Assembly: GCA_964611385.1 (NCBI GenBank)
Contig: CAZSXS010000028.1
Coordinates: 1-41,676, forward strand
Length of the DNA: 41,676 nt
Direction: 5' to 3'
Origin: CAZSXS01 sp964611385
Lineage (GTDB): Bacteria > Bacillota > Clostridia > Lachnospirales > CAYPQA01
The notes beneath the pieces are model-generated. The model did no database searches, was not told the DNA's origin, and saw nothing but the letters and a program-made list of their open reading frames with translations. Below are positions 24,556 through 32,502 of the stretch, one piece after another. Both the position numbers and the translations under genes were made by a program. Position 1 is the first letter of the stretch; every line of letters begins with the position of its first letter.

Positions 24556-26259
24556 ATGGGATTTAAGGAGCAGTATGAAGCTTGGTTGACGAATCCGTAC
24601 TTTAATGAGACAACAAAGGCGGAGTTAAAGGAGATTTCCGGTGACGAGAAGGAAATCATGGAGCGCTTTCATAAAAATCTGGAGTTTGGCACAGGGGGCC
24701 TAAGAGGAATTATCGGCGCCGGTACAAATCGCATGAACATCTACACCGTTCGGAAGGCAACCCAAGGCCTTGCCAACTATATTTTAAGGGAAACCCAAAA
24801 GGCAGCTGTGGTCATCGCTCATGACTCCAGACGTATGTCCTTTGAATTTTGCAGGGAGGCGGCCTTGGTTCTGGCCGGGAACGGCATCAAGGCTTATGTG
24901 TTCGAAGGTCTCAGACCAACACCCCAGCTAAGCTTTACTGTCCGTCACCTTGGTTGTATTGCGGGGATCGTGATCACCGCCAGCCATAATCCTCCAGAGT
25001 ATAATGGGTATAAGGCCTACTGGTCAGACGGCGGGCAGATTCCTTTCCCTCGGGATGAGGAAATCATCACTGAGGTGGATGCAGTAGAACGCTTTGAGGA
25101 TATTAAGGTTCTTTCTGAGGAAGAAGCTGTGGAAAAGGGCTTGTTTGAAGTCCTGAGCAGCGAAGCGGACGATGCCTTTATTGAGTGTGTTAAGGGACAA
25201 AGCATCAAAGTGATTCAGCCCGAAAACCTGTCTGTCGTCTACACACCCCTGCACGGTACCGGCAATATCCCGGTCAGAAGGGTGCTGAGCGAGCTTGGCT
25301 TTACCAAGGTTCAGGTTGTGCCCGAACAGGAAAAACCCGATGAAAACTTCCCTACGGTTAAATATCCCAATCCCGAGGATCCAGATGCTTTTGCCCTGGG
25401 CAAGGCGCTGGGCGAATCAACGGGTGCCGACCTTATTGTAGCCACAGATCCTGATGCAGACCGCGTAGGGGCGATGGTCAAGGACAAGGGCGAATGGAAG
25501 ATGCTGACAGGGAACATGATGGGAATCTTGCTGACGGAATACATACTTTCCCGCAAGATTGCTGCAAACGCCATGCCCGAAAAGCCCTTCATTGTTTCAA
25601 CCATTGTATCCACCGATATGGCCAAAGCCATTTGTAAAGACTACGGAATCAAATACATTGAGGTTTTGACTGGCTTTAAATACATCGGAGAGCAAATCAA
25701 GCTGTTGGAGCAAGAGGGAGAACACTATCTCTTTGGCTTTGAGGAAAGCTACGGCTACCTGGCGGGAACCTATGCAAGAGATAAAGACGCAGTGGTTGCA
25801 ACGATGCTCATTTGCGAGATGGCAGCCTATTATAAATCCATCGGCAAGACGCTCTTTGACGCCTTGGTGGATGCCTATGAAAAGTACGGCTACTACAAAG
25901 AAGACACCAAGTCCATCACCCTAAAAGGCATAGAAGGGGCAGAAAACATCAAAAAGATAATGGCAGACTTACGAGCCAATCCCAGAAAGACCGTCGGTGA
26001 CTATACAGTACTCAAGATGCGGGATTACAAGAGCAGCGAAGAGACAGACATTGCCAGCGGAGAAAAGAGCAAACTCAGCCTGCCAGTGTCCGATGTACTG
26101 TACTATGTTCTGGACAAAGATGCCTGGTTCTGCGTAAGACCCTCTGGCACCGAGCCTAAGATCAAGATTTATTTTGGCACCAAGGGTACTTCTCTGGAAG
26201 AAGCTGCTGCTTTAAATCAGAAACTCATCGAAAATGTATTTGAATTTATTAAGGCCTAG
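24556..26259 (+). CDS. Phosphoglucomutase/phosphomannomutase
   Basis: Alpha-D-phosphohexomutase, 567 aa, interconverting glucose-1-P and glucose-6-P (or mannose phosphates). It belongs to the Gram-positive PgcA-like group with an N-terminal extension (FGTGGLRGIIGAGTNRMN). Active-site Ser loop is TASHNPPEYNGYKAY (about residue 143), metal loop DPDADRVG, sugar loop GFEESYGYL and phosphate loop RPSGTEPKIKIYF. GGAGG precedes the ATG. The pyrB gene follows after 12 nt, so a pgm-pyrBI operon is likely; the joint logic may be supply of nucleotides and nucleotide sugars. Confidence 0.95.
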   Translation: MGFKEQYEAWLTNPYFNETTKAELKEISGDEKEIMERFHKNLEFGTGGLRGIIGAGTNRMNIYTVRKATQGLANYILRETQKAAVVIAHDSRRMSFEFCREAALVLAGNGIKAYVFEGLRPTPQLSFTVRHLGCIAGIVITASHNPPEYNGYKAYWSDGGQIPFPRDEEIITEVDAVERFEDIKVLSEEEAVEKGLFEVLSSEADDAFIECVKGQSIKVIQPENLSVVYTPLHGTGNIPVRRVLSELGFTKVQVVPEQEKPDENFPTVKYPNPEDPDAFALGKALGESTGADLIVATDPDADRVGAMVKDKGEWKMLTGNMMGILLTEYILSRKIAANAMPEKPFIVSTIVSTDMAKAICKDYGIKYIEVLTGFKYIGEQIKLLEQEGEHYLFGFEESYGYLAGTYARDKDAVVATMLICEMAAYYKSIGKTLFDALVDAYEKYGYYKEDTKSITLKGIEGAENIKKIMADLRANPRKTVGDYTVLKMRDYKSSEETDIASGEKSKLSLPVSDVLYYVLDKDAWFCVRPSGTEPKIKIYFGTKGTSLEEAAALNQKLIENVFEFIKA

Positions 26260-26271
26260 TGGAGGATCGGA

Positions 26272-27222
26272 ATGTTGTTACAGAAGAACATGAACTTGCG
26301 GCACCTGATAAGCTCAACCGATTTTGATCTCACAGAAACAGACGAACTGATACAAATTTCCCGGGAAATCATAAAAGATCCCGGGAAATTTTCTGAGAGC
26401 TGCAAAGGAAAGATCATGGCAACTCTTTTTTTTGAGCCAAGCACGCGGACCCGGCTAAGCTTTGAGTCTGCCATGATCTCCTTGGGTGGCTCAGTAATCG
26501 GCTTTTCCTCTGCGGACTCCAGTTCTGCGGCCAAGGGTGAAAGTCTGGCGGACACCATGCGGGTAGTCTCCTGCTATGCGGACATTTGCGCCCTACGACA
26601 TCCGAAAGAAGGCTCAGCGCTTTTGGCCTCACAGTTTTCGACCATCCCTGTCATCAACGCTGGGGACGGGGGGCACCAACACCCCACCCAGACGTTAACG
26701 GACTTACTGACCATCAGTCAGACCAAGGGGCGGCTATCGAATTTAAACATTGGACTCTGCGGCGACCTAAAATTCGGGCGCACGGTACATTCCCTGCTGG
26801 AAAGTCTAAGCAAGTACCCCAATCATTTCATATTGGTATCACCCCAGGAGTTAAAGATTCCAGACTATCTTCGCCGGAACCTACAAAACGGAAAGGTCAG
26901 CTTCATTGAAAAAGAGGATTTGGGGAGCACCATACCAGACATGGACATTCTCTACATGACGAGGGTACAGAAGGAGCGGTTTTTCAACGAAGAGGACTAC
27001 ATTCGCTTAAAGGACACCTACATTCTGGACATGGACAAGCTCAAAGTGGCCAAGGAGGACTTAGCCATTCTACATCCTTTGCCCAGGGTGAACGAGATTT
27101 CGGTTTCGGTAGACAAGGATCCCCGCGCCAAGTATTTCGAGCAGGTATTATACGGAAAATACATTCGAATGGCCTTAATCTTAAAGCTACTGGGGAAGGC
27201 AGAAGGGAGCCAAATATGCTAA
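26272..27222 (+). CDS. pyrB: Aspartate carbamoyltransferase catalytic subunit
   Basis: Catalyses the first committed step of pyrimidine synthesis, carbamoyl phosphate plus aspartate to carbamoyl aspartate. The 316-aa sequence has the carbamoyl phosphate motif FEPSTRTRLSFE, SAAKGESLADT, GDGGHQHPTQTLTDL and HPLPRVNEIS. GGAGG lies seven nt before the ATG. The stop overlaps the pyrI start by 7 nt, typical of a stoichiometric PyrBI holoenzyme. A 13-bp inverted repeat lies in the early coding region (26354-26391). No attenuator or PyrR-type leader can be seen upstream. Confidence 0.96.
   Translation: MLLQKNMNLRHLISSTDFDLTETDELIQISREIIKDPGKFSESCKGKIMATLFFEPSTRTRLSFESAMISLGGSVIGFSSADSSSAAKGESLADTMRVVSCYADICALRHPKEGSALLASQFSTIPVINAGDGGHQHPTQTLTDLLTISQTKGRLSNLNIGLCGDLKFGRTVHSLLESLSKYPNHFILVSPQELKIPDYLRRNLQNGKVSFIEKEDLGSTIPDMDILYMTRVQKERFFNEEDYIRLKDTYILDMDKLKVAKEDLAILHPLPRVNEISVSVDKDPRAKYFEQVLYGKYIRMALILKLLGKAEGSQIC
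26354..26391 (+). repeat. 13-bp inverted repeat inside pyrB
   Basis: AAATTTCCCGGGA (26354-26366) and TCCCGGGAAATTT (26379-26391) are perfect complements with a 12-nt spacer, encoding QISREIIKDPGKF within the first 120 nt of pyrB. Confidence 0.7.
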
Positions 27223-27632
27223 GCATAGACAGCATAGAAAGCGGGATCGTCATTGACCACATTACGGCGGGAAACGCCATGTTGATCTACCGCTCACTGA
27301 ATCTGGAAACGGTAGACTCGGCAGTGGCCATCATCAAGAACGTCAAAAGCAGCAAGCATGGTAAAAAGGACATCATCAAAATTGAGGACAGGACAGACAT
27401 TGACTTCACCTTGCTAGGCTACATTGATCCAGGCGTGACGGTCAACATCATTGAAAACGGGCGGATCAGTGACAAAAAGCATTTGGCTCTCCCAGAGCGG
27501 ATCACCAACATCACAAAATGCAAAAACCCCCGCTGTATAACCGGTGTGGAGACCGACATAGAGCACACGTTTGTACTGGTGGACAGGGAGAAGAGGGTAT
27601 ACCGCTGTGTATACTGCCAGCAGGAGAGGTAA
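27216..27632 (+). CDS. pyrI: Aspartate carbamoyltransferase regulatory subunit
   Basis: Regulatory chain of ATCase that binds nucleotide effectors and a structural zinc, 138 aa. The N-terminal effector domain (SIESGIVIDHITAGNAMLIYRSL) is followed by the zinc domain with cysteines in CKNPRCITG and YRCVYCQQ. AAGGGAG precedes the ATG inside the end of pyrB. PyrI occurs in a minority of Firmicutes, mainly Clostridia, and is consistent with the assignment of the window. Confidence 0.95.
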   Translation: MLSIDSIESGIVIDHITAGNAMLIYRSLNLETVDSAVAIIKNVKSSKHGKKDIIKIEDRTDIDFTLLGYIDPGVTVNIIENGRISDKKHLALPERITNITKCKNPRCITGVETDIEHTFVLVDREKRVYRCVYCQQER

Positions 27633-27743
27633 AAGGTAAAAGAGTAAAACGAGGGTGAGAGAGGATAACTTTTAGCCCATAGGTTACAATCAGCTGTAAA
27701 CCATAAGCATAGACATATGATGACGAAAAAAATAAGGTAAAAT

Positions 27744-27789
27744 AAAAAGGAGCTGCGCTACCAAGGATTGGCAAGTGCAGCTCCTTTTT
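27744..27789. terminator. Strong terminator after pyrI
   Basis: 13-bp arms AAAAAGGAGCTGC (27744-27756) and GCAGCTCCTTTTT (27777-27789); symmetric enough to work on both strands. The 110 nt between pyrI and this hairpin hold nothing recognisable. Confidence 0.85.
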
Positions 27790-27862
27790 ATTTAACTTTT
27801 TCAGCCATTGATTGTTATCCCACATCTAGCAACTGGATTAAAAAGGTTAATAACTATAAATG

Positions 27863-27903
27863 AAGCCTACATTATGACATGTCTGATAACATCATGTAGG
27901 CTT
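27863..27903. terminator. Hairpin downstream of the phosphoribosyltransferase-like gene
   Basis: AAGCCTACAT (27863-27872) pairs with ATGTAGGCTT (27894-27903). The T run on the minus strand is weak. Probably the terminator of the minus-strand gene. Confidence 0.55.
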
Positions 27904-27919
27904 TAATGCATCTATGATT

Positions 27920-29176
27920 TCATTTGACGGAGTTAGGATTATTCGGAAGGTTTTCTCCCAATCCATAAAATATTTGCATTACAATCTTTGCTTTATTAAT
28001 AAATGCGTTCAACATACTTAGTTTATCATCATCTAAATCTTCATTAGCAACATATGAATAGTAATCTTTATCATTATAAATGCAATATGGAATATATGGC
28101 TTGTAAACGATATCTCCTAGTCTAATTGATTCAAAGTGATGAGCTAACTGAATATAGTGCCGATATGAAATTGGCATTATATAGTCAATATCGCCAAGAC
28201 TAAACCATTCTCTGTCATGATTATAAATTATTTTCTTGTCCCAGCGGAACTCTATTGCACCTGTGTGGATTTCATTAAAGTAATCACTTAACATTCTTTT
28301 TATATGCAAAACTGTTTTGCCACTACCTAAACTTTCGTCTATAATCAATACTTTTGTTGTTGGAGGGTATTTCTGCTTCAGGTTATCTAATTGTGTCAGT
28401 ATTGACAATGAATCCTGCGTTTCTTCAAAGCATTCGACAGCATAAGTCGAAAACTTAATATATTCAAACGAAATTGCTGTTCTGTCTTGAAATAAATGTT
28501 GTTGAACAGCATTAAAAAACGGTGCGATTTGAGCCGCTCCCAGTAACGGAGATATAATCAGGTCATAATTGGATATATGTTCTATGTATAGCATATATCC
28601 GATTAATAAAATTATTTTGTTGTCCATTTCTACATGTTCGCGTAAATTCGTAATACCAGCACCAGTGAATTTTTTGCAAACATTTTCTAATAATGATTTG
28701 TCAATTAGAATTAAATTTGAAAAATCCATATCAAATAGTATTGTTGTTAATTGTTGAGATAATAGTTCAATATAGCTTTTTAAAACTATATAAAACTCTT
28801 CAAAAATCACTTGGCTGAAATAACAAGCGTTTAATAGCTTAGACACACTATGCATTGCATATTCTGTTATCGTAAAAAGCAAGTACCTTTTTAAAGCAGA
28901 TGGCAAGTCAGAATTTTGAATTAGAATATAGTCATCATTTGTTTTAAGTATAACATCAACAATATCGTTCAAACTTGAGGAAAAGTATAACCTATTTCTA
29001 TTATAAAAATATGAGCCGTTACTCATTAAGTACTTATCGATTATATGAAAATATAATTGGTCAATTGTATCAATATACCTGTGCTCAACATATAATTCTC
29101 CCATGTATCCAAAAGAATAAGGATTTATTTTTAAATTACTGTGCATCTTTTGAATAACATTCCTATAAAGCATCAT
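27920..29176 (-). CDS. Orphan phosphoribosyltransferase-like protein with unknown N-terminal domain
   Basis: A 418-aa protein. The C-terminal half holds a type-I phosphoribosyltransferase core: DLIISPLLGAAQIAPF (about residues 205-220, PPi-loop region) and the PRPP-binding motif VLIIDESLGSGKT (276-288), with the usual two acidic residues reduced to D-E. The N-terminal 190 residues are mainly helical, with no recognised family. There is no purine, pyrimidine or transport gene nearby. GGGAGG is five nt before ATG 29176; a second ATG follows directly. Base composition is clearly lower in GC than the flanking pyrBI and tRNA regions, suggesting acquisition. The partner may be the histidine phosphatase 235 nt upstream. 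Confidence 0.75.
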   Translation of the reverse strand: MMLYRNVIQKMHSNLKINPYSFGYMGELYVEHRYIDTIDQLYFHIIDKYLMSNGSYFYNRNRLYFSSSLNDIVDVILKTNDDYILIQNSDLPSALKRYLLFTITEYAMHSVSKLLNACYFSQVIFEEFYIVLKSYIELLSQQLTTILFDMDFSNLILIDKSLLENVCKKFTGAGITNLREHVEMDNKIILLIGYMLYIEHISNYDLIISPLLGAAQIAPFFNAVQQHLFQDRTAISFEYIKFSTYAVECFEETQDSLSILTQLDNLKQKYPPTTKVLIIDESLGSGKTVLHIKRMLSDYFNEIHTGAIEFRWDKKIIYNHDREWFSLGDIDYIMPISYRHYIQLAHHFESIRLGDIVYKPYIPYCIYNDKDYYSYVANEDLDDDKLSMLNAFINKAKIVMQIFYGLGENLPNNPNSVK

Positions 29177-29411
29177 CCATTACCTCCCTTAACATTAGAC
29201 ACAAAAAGCCGTTTTTCCAGGTCACAATTCAGGATGGAATCTTACACAAATATCTGCTTGCTACTCAGTCTCTTAAACATCTACCAAGTCGCCATCATTC
29301 AACCTGGTTAAATTCTATTCTTTTGGGCGGCTACTTTGCAAAGCTGAACGTGACTGAATATAGTAGCCAAGAAGGAGTAATACGCTTCAGGCATTGCTCG
29401 CAGTCTATGTT
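29177..29411. other. Intergenic region between the two AT-rich genes
   Basis: 235 nt without a gene. A hairpin GGCTACT (29331-29337) pairs with AGTAGCC around an ATTA-rich loop of about 25 nt that includes CTTTGCAAAGC. No clear promoter was identified. Confidence 0.4.
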
Positions 29412-29972
29412 CTAATAGGCTTTAAATTCGGTACAGAGAAAGGACTCATCAAAGTCAATTTCTACTATTCCGCAAAAAGGTATATCAGATTCAAATGAAA
29501 ATCGACGCATAACAATGCCATGCGTTACTACAATTATTTTTTGATATTCACTATACCGTAGAAGAGCCTTTTTAACACGGTTGAATACATTTTCAAAGTT
29601 TTCAAATTTGATCTCACTATCGTCCCGACATACTCCTTTATATTCAAAACATAACTTTCTTGCCTTTGTAGCTGATTCTTTGGAGGCATACTGAAAGGAC
29701 AAATCCGGCATCCATTCATGTAAATCCAATTCTACCTTTATATCCAACTTTCTATTTTTAGATATAATAGCAGCCGTCTGTAATGCACGAGTATATGGAG
29801 AAGAAACGATGATTCCAGCATTATTCAATCTATGATCAAGTGAAGCCTTTTCAGCAATTTTGATACCATTTTCAGTCAATTGAGCTAAATCAATTCCATG
29901 CCCTATGTATTTTCTTTCTTCCACTAATGAATAATCAGGCTCGCTATGTCTAACAAAGACTACCTTTTGCAT
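29412..29972 (-). CDS. Histidine phosphatase family protein (phosphoglycerate mutase-like)
   Basis: A 186-aa member of the histidine phosphatase superfamily. The catalytic RH is in FVRHSEPDY (Arg8, His9); the second catalytic His is in VVTHGIVMRR; SSPYTRALQTA carries the conserved Arg. The start at 29972 has GGGAGGT at seven nt; the frame runs on to 30020 without a site. Substrate cannot be read from sequence; small phosphoesters such as phosphosugars or nucleotides are known for the family. AT-rich like the phosphoribosyltransferase-like gene on the same strand downstream. Confidence 0.88.
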   Translation of the reverse strand: MQKVVFVRHSEPDYSLVEERKYIGHGIDLAQLTENGIKIAEKASLDHRLNNAGIIVSSPYTRALQTAAIISKNRKLDIKVELDLHEWMPDLSFQYASKESATKARKLCFEYKGVCRDDSEIKFENFENVFNRVKKALLRYSEYQKIIVVTHGIVMRRFSFESDIPFCGIVEIDFDESFLCTEFKAY

Positions 29973-30066
29973 AACATATACCTCCCACTGTATATTCCTT
30001 GCTTGGTACACTAAAAACAACCCAATATCTCAATCCAAATAGCCCCATCGTGACATCGTTCAAAAT

Positions 30067-30268
30067 CTTATGTCCGGTTTTTTTTGCACGAAGATACGAT
30101 CATTTGACCAGTGGGCGTTCGCTTAAACTTTCATAGAATGGTTAGTGCATGAAACGGCCATGGGCTGTTGAAAGTTGGAGGGTGAAGGTGTTGGAGTGAA
30201 CCAATAAGTGAGCTCGGGGGAGGAAGCTTTTTTCAAATGGCAAAAAAGCTTCCTCCCCCGAACTCACT
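30067..30268. repeat. Dispersed palindromic element, copy E (split)
   Basis: Arms at 30207-30233 and 30242-30268 (27 bp, one mismatch) enclose CAAATGGC, the family loop read from the other strand. A TGTCCGG head lies at 30072-30078, about 130 nt away, in an arrangement different from copies A to C; the intervening DNA resembles nothing else in the window. The region holds no gene. Confidence 0.75.
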
Positions 30269-30321
30269 GGTCTTGATCTTTATGGTCTTAATCTTTATCT
30301 TCGATAGTAACGTTTTTGATC

Positions 30322-30678
30322 TTAATGTGTTTGAGTATCTTCTATGGACTGATCAACTTCAATACCAACCATTACCCCGTCCCATCCAAATTTCTTCAAG
30401 TCAACACAAAAGTCCTCACCCACAATAATTCCTTCGGCCTCCAGAAGTTTCTTTTGAACCTCTTGACCACCAAAGGCGAACGCAGGCGCAAGGCTGCCGA
30501 AACGGTTGACGATTCTGTGACAGGGGATAAGACCCGGTTGGGGGTTTGCGTGGAGGGCGTAGCCCACTGCCCGTGAGGCCCGAGGGTTCCCGACTAGAGT
30601 GGCTATTTGCCCATAGCTTGCAACCTTGCCCTTTGGTACTTGCTTGACCTTTTCGTATACATCCTGAAATAAGCCCAT
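30322..30678 (-). CDS. MGMT/alkyltransferase-family protein
   Basis: A 118-aa single-domain protein of the O6-alkylguanine-DNA alkyltransferase DNA-binding fold. The recognition helix region is ASRAVGYALHANP, and IPCHRIV holds Cys53, the usual alkyl acceptor. The absence of an N-terminal domain and the short length match alkyltransferase-like or minimal Ogt proteins; unlike many ATL proteins the Cys is retained, so repair activity is possible. It begins three nt after the stop of the nitroreductase gene, so both are cotranscribed. Confidence 0.85.
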   Translation of the reverse strand: MGLFQDVYEKVKQVPKGKVASYGQIATLVGNPRASRAVGYALHANPQPGLIPCHRIVNRFGSLAPAFAFGGQEVQKKLLEAEGIIVGEDFCVDLKKFGWDGVMVGIEVDQSIEDTQTH

Positions 30679-30681
30679 TGC

Positions 30682-31215
30682 TTACCAGCTGTTAAAACTT
30701 GCAATCTCTTCAAAGGGCTTTCGTGCCTTTGGGCGTATGGTTTCGCTCCCAGCATAACCCACAGCCAGAATAAGCTTTATTTTTACATCGTCGGGAATCT
30801 TGAAAATCACTTTGAGCTTTGGTTCATGAAAGTATCCCACGATACAGGTGGATAATCCTTTGTCGGCAGCGGCCAGACTGAGATGTGCAGTCACGATGCC
30901 GAGATCCATTTGAGCGTAGTGCTGACTGTCACACTTTGCATCGGGCATTAGAACCGCCTTGGTTTCACAAATAATAATGAAGGAGCTCACCTTGTCTGAC
31001 CAGCGATTGATTGGTCTATCCTGGTCTTGCAGTAGCGGAGGTACAAGTTTTGCCATTTCTTGGTCGGCTATGATGAATTTCCAAGGCTGACTGTTACAGG
31101 CCGAGGGGGCAAGCCTTGCCGTTTCCACAATATTAATTAAATCCTCTCGTGACACTACTTTGTCCGAGTAATTCCTACAACTTTGTCTTTTACTTACTAA
31201 GTCCTTAAAGTCCAT
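30682..31215 (-). CDS. Nitroreductase family protein
   Basis: FMN-dependent nitroreductase, 177 aa. FMN phosphate region KRQSCRNYSDKVVSRED, then ARLAPSACNSQPWKFIIAD and a late GYAG region (ILAVGYAGSETIRPKARKPFEEI). The start ATG 31215 follows AAAGGAGG; the frame stays open back through the tRNA-Val gene but that part is not coding. Probable reductant of nitro compounds or flavins. The gene lies 50 nt downstream of the tRNAs, so readthrough from the tRNA promoter may contribute. Confidence 0.9.
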   Translation of the reverse strand: MDFKDLVSKRQSCRNYSDKVVSREDLINIVETARLAPSACNSQPWKFIIADQEMAKLVPPLLQDQDRPINRWSDKVSSFIIICETKAVLMPDAKCDSQHYAQMDLGIVTAHLSLAAADKGLSTCIVGYFHEPKLKVIFKIPDDVKIKLILAVGYAGSETIRPKARKPFEEIASFNSW

Positions 31216-31249
31216 AATACCCTCCTTTAGAATTCTAAAACAAAATAAA

Positions 31250-31356
31250 AAAAGGCATTTGTATACGTGGGAACAACAGGGCTCGAACCTATGACATCCT
31301 GCTTGTAAGGCAGGCGCTCTCCCAGCTGAGCTATGCTCCCATAACAAATACCTTTT
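31250..31356 (-). terminator. Terminator stem enclosing tRNA-Val
   Basis: Arms of 13 bp (one G-U pair) flank the tRNA-Val gene. The 3' arm runs into TTTTTTTATTTT at 31255-31241, the structure of an intrinsic terminator whose loop is the tRNA itself. Confidence 0.6.
31268..31340 (-). tRNA. tRNA-Val (anticodon UAC)
   Basis: Cloverleaf of 73 nt with acceptor stem GGGAGCA/TGTTCCC, anticodon loop CTTACAA and T-loop TTCGAGC; the 3' CCA is not encoded. The flanks AAAAGGTATTTGT (31356-31344) and ACAAATGCCTTTT (31262-31250) are complementary, so the tRNA lies in the loop of a stem that ends in a T run. Confidence 0.96.
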
Positions 31357-31361
31357 CTTAA

Positions 31362-31435
<74 letters not shown>

Positions 31436-31527
31436 AAAAACCTTACAAATGATAACCTCAAGGTTTAAGATAAAGCAAAGCAATCAATTCACATAAGTTC
31501 AAATGTTTGCTTCACATTTATAAACGT

Positions 31528-31556
31528 ATTATAGCATGTAAAACAGAGCTTGTCAA
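31528..31556 (-). promoter_or_regulatory. Consensus sigma-A promoter of the tRNA operon
   Basis: On the minus strand TTGACA (31556-31551) and TATAAT (31533-31528) are 17 nt apart, with TGC before the -10 box. The -35 hexamer overlaps the stop codon of the response regulator gene. Confidence 0.9.
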
Positions 31557-32377
31557 GAAAAAATTTGAAAATTTCTAATGAAGTTTGTTGAAGAAGCACT
31601 CAACTCACTCAGCGAAAATTGAGCCCAACTATATTGACTCATATATTCCCCAACAAAGGCGTTCATCTGCTGCATATCCCCATGAATGGCCTTATAATAG
31701 TCGCAGTCTACCTTTGTGACATCAATCGCAATGCTGTTGAATTTTTTGATGACTATATCTTTCACACCTGCGGTCTTTAAAGTCCTCATCATATCCGAAA
31801 TAATCTTCTTCGTGCTGTTTTGAAACCTTCTAACAATGGGCTCGCCCTCCCAAAGAACTGCTGATATCTCAGCTACTCTTACGCCCGCTCCCTTTCGGTC
31901 GATTAAATAAGCAAGACACTCCTTGCATTTGGACTGAGGAAACTGTAAGGGTTCGGCATCCACAAAGATTTCAAAATTCCCAAAGGTTTGGATTCTCACA
32001 CGACTGCTTGCAACAGGCTGCAAGGGATTGCGAAGATTCTCAATTTCACGCCGGAGAGCCTCTTCGAGCACAGGCTTCCTTAGATACCCGCTGCCATGGA
32101 GAGAAAATGCACCCTCTGTATACTGTGAATGACCCGTGACAAAGATAATATTGACTCTGGGGCAAAGATCCTTGCATTTTTTGGCAAGCTCTATACCATT
32201 CATAGAGCCCATCTGAATATCCAAAAAAGCAATATCAACTATGTTCTCAGACAAATAATCAAAGACTTCGGCGGGCTTTGTAAAGCTGATGATTTCGGCC
32301 TCCGGCACAACCTTCGTAAGTTGCCTGACTAGGCTGCTCAGCACCAGGGGCTCATTGTCCACCGCCATAATCCGCAT
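31553..32377 (-). CDS. Orphan response regulator with winged-helix output domain
   Basis: A 274-aa response regulator. Receiver domain: acidic DNEP, phosphorylation site AFLDIQMG (Asp53), VTGH and the invariant Lys in YLRKP. The C-terminal half (about residues 135-230) resembles an OmpR/SARP-type winged helix (VRIQTFGNFEIFVDAEPLQFPQSKCKECLAYL). No histidine kinase is adjacent; the neighbour upstream is the prkC/prpC pair, which suggests but does not prove cross-talk. Start ATG 32377 has GGAAGG upstream. A hairpin terminator separates it from prkC. Confidence 0.85.
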   Translation of the reverse strand: MRIMAVDNEPLVLSSLVRQLTKVVPEAEIISFTKPAEVFDYLSENIVDIAFLDIQMGSMNGIELAKKCKDLCPRVNIIFVTGHSQYTEGAFSLHGSGYLRKPVLEEALRREIENLRNPLQPVASSRVRIQTFGNFEIFVDAEPLQFPQSKCKECLAYLIDRKGAGVRVAEISAVLWEGEPIVRRFQNSTKKIISDMMRTLKTAGVKDIVIKKFNSIAIDVTKVDCDYYKAIHGDMQQMNAFVGEYMSQYSWAQFSLSELSASSTNFIRNFQIFS

Positions 32378-32448
32378 AGGTTTCCTTCCTTTCCAATTCA
32401 CCACTGTTCTCTTTTGAACAAAGGCATTTAAATGAACATAGGCATTTA

Positions 32449-32481
32449 AAAGGACTGTCGCATCAAATGCAACAGTCCTTT
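32449..32481 (-). terminator. Terminator after prkC
   Basis: AAAGGACTGT (32449-32458) pairs with ACAGTCCTTT (32472-32481) on a TGCATTTGATGCG loop region; on the minus strand a TTTT run follows the hairpin. Confidence 0.75.
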
Positions 32482-32502
32482 CTTTACTTACACCATACTA
32501 CT

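Noticed and set aside
31216..31347. N-terminal extension of the nitroreductase frame
   Set aside because: This stretch is the tRNA-Val gene; the ATG at 31215 has an AAAGGAGG site.
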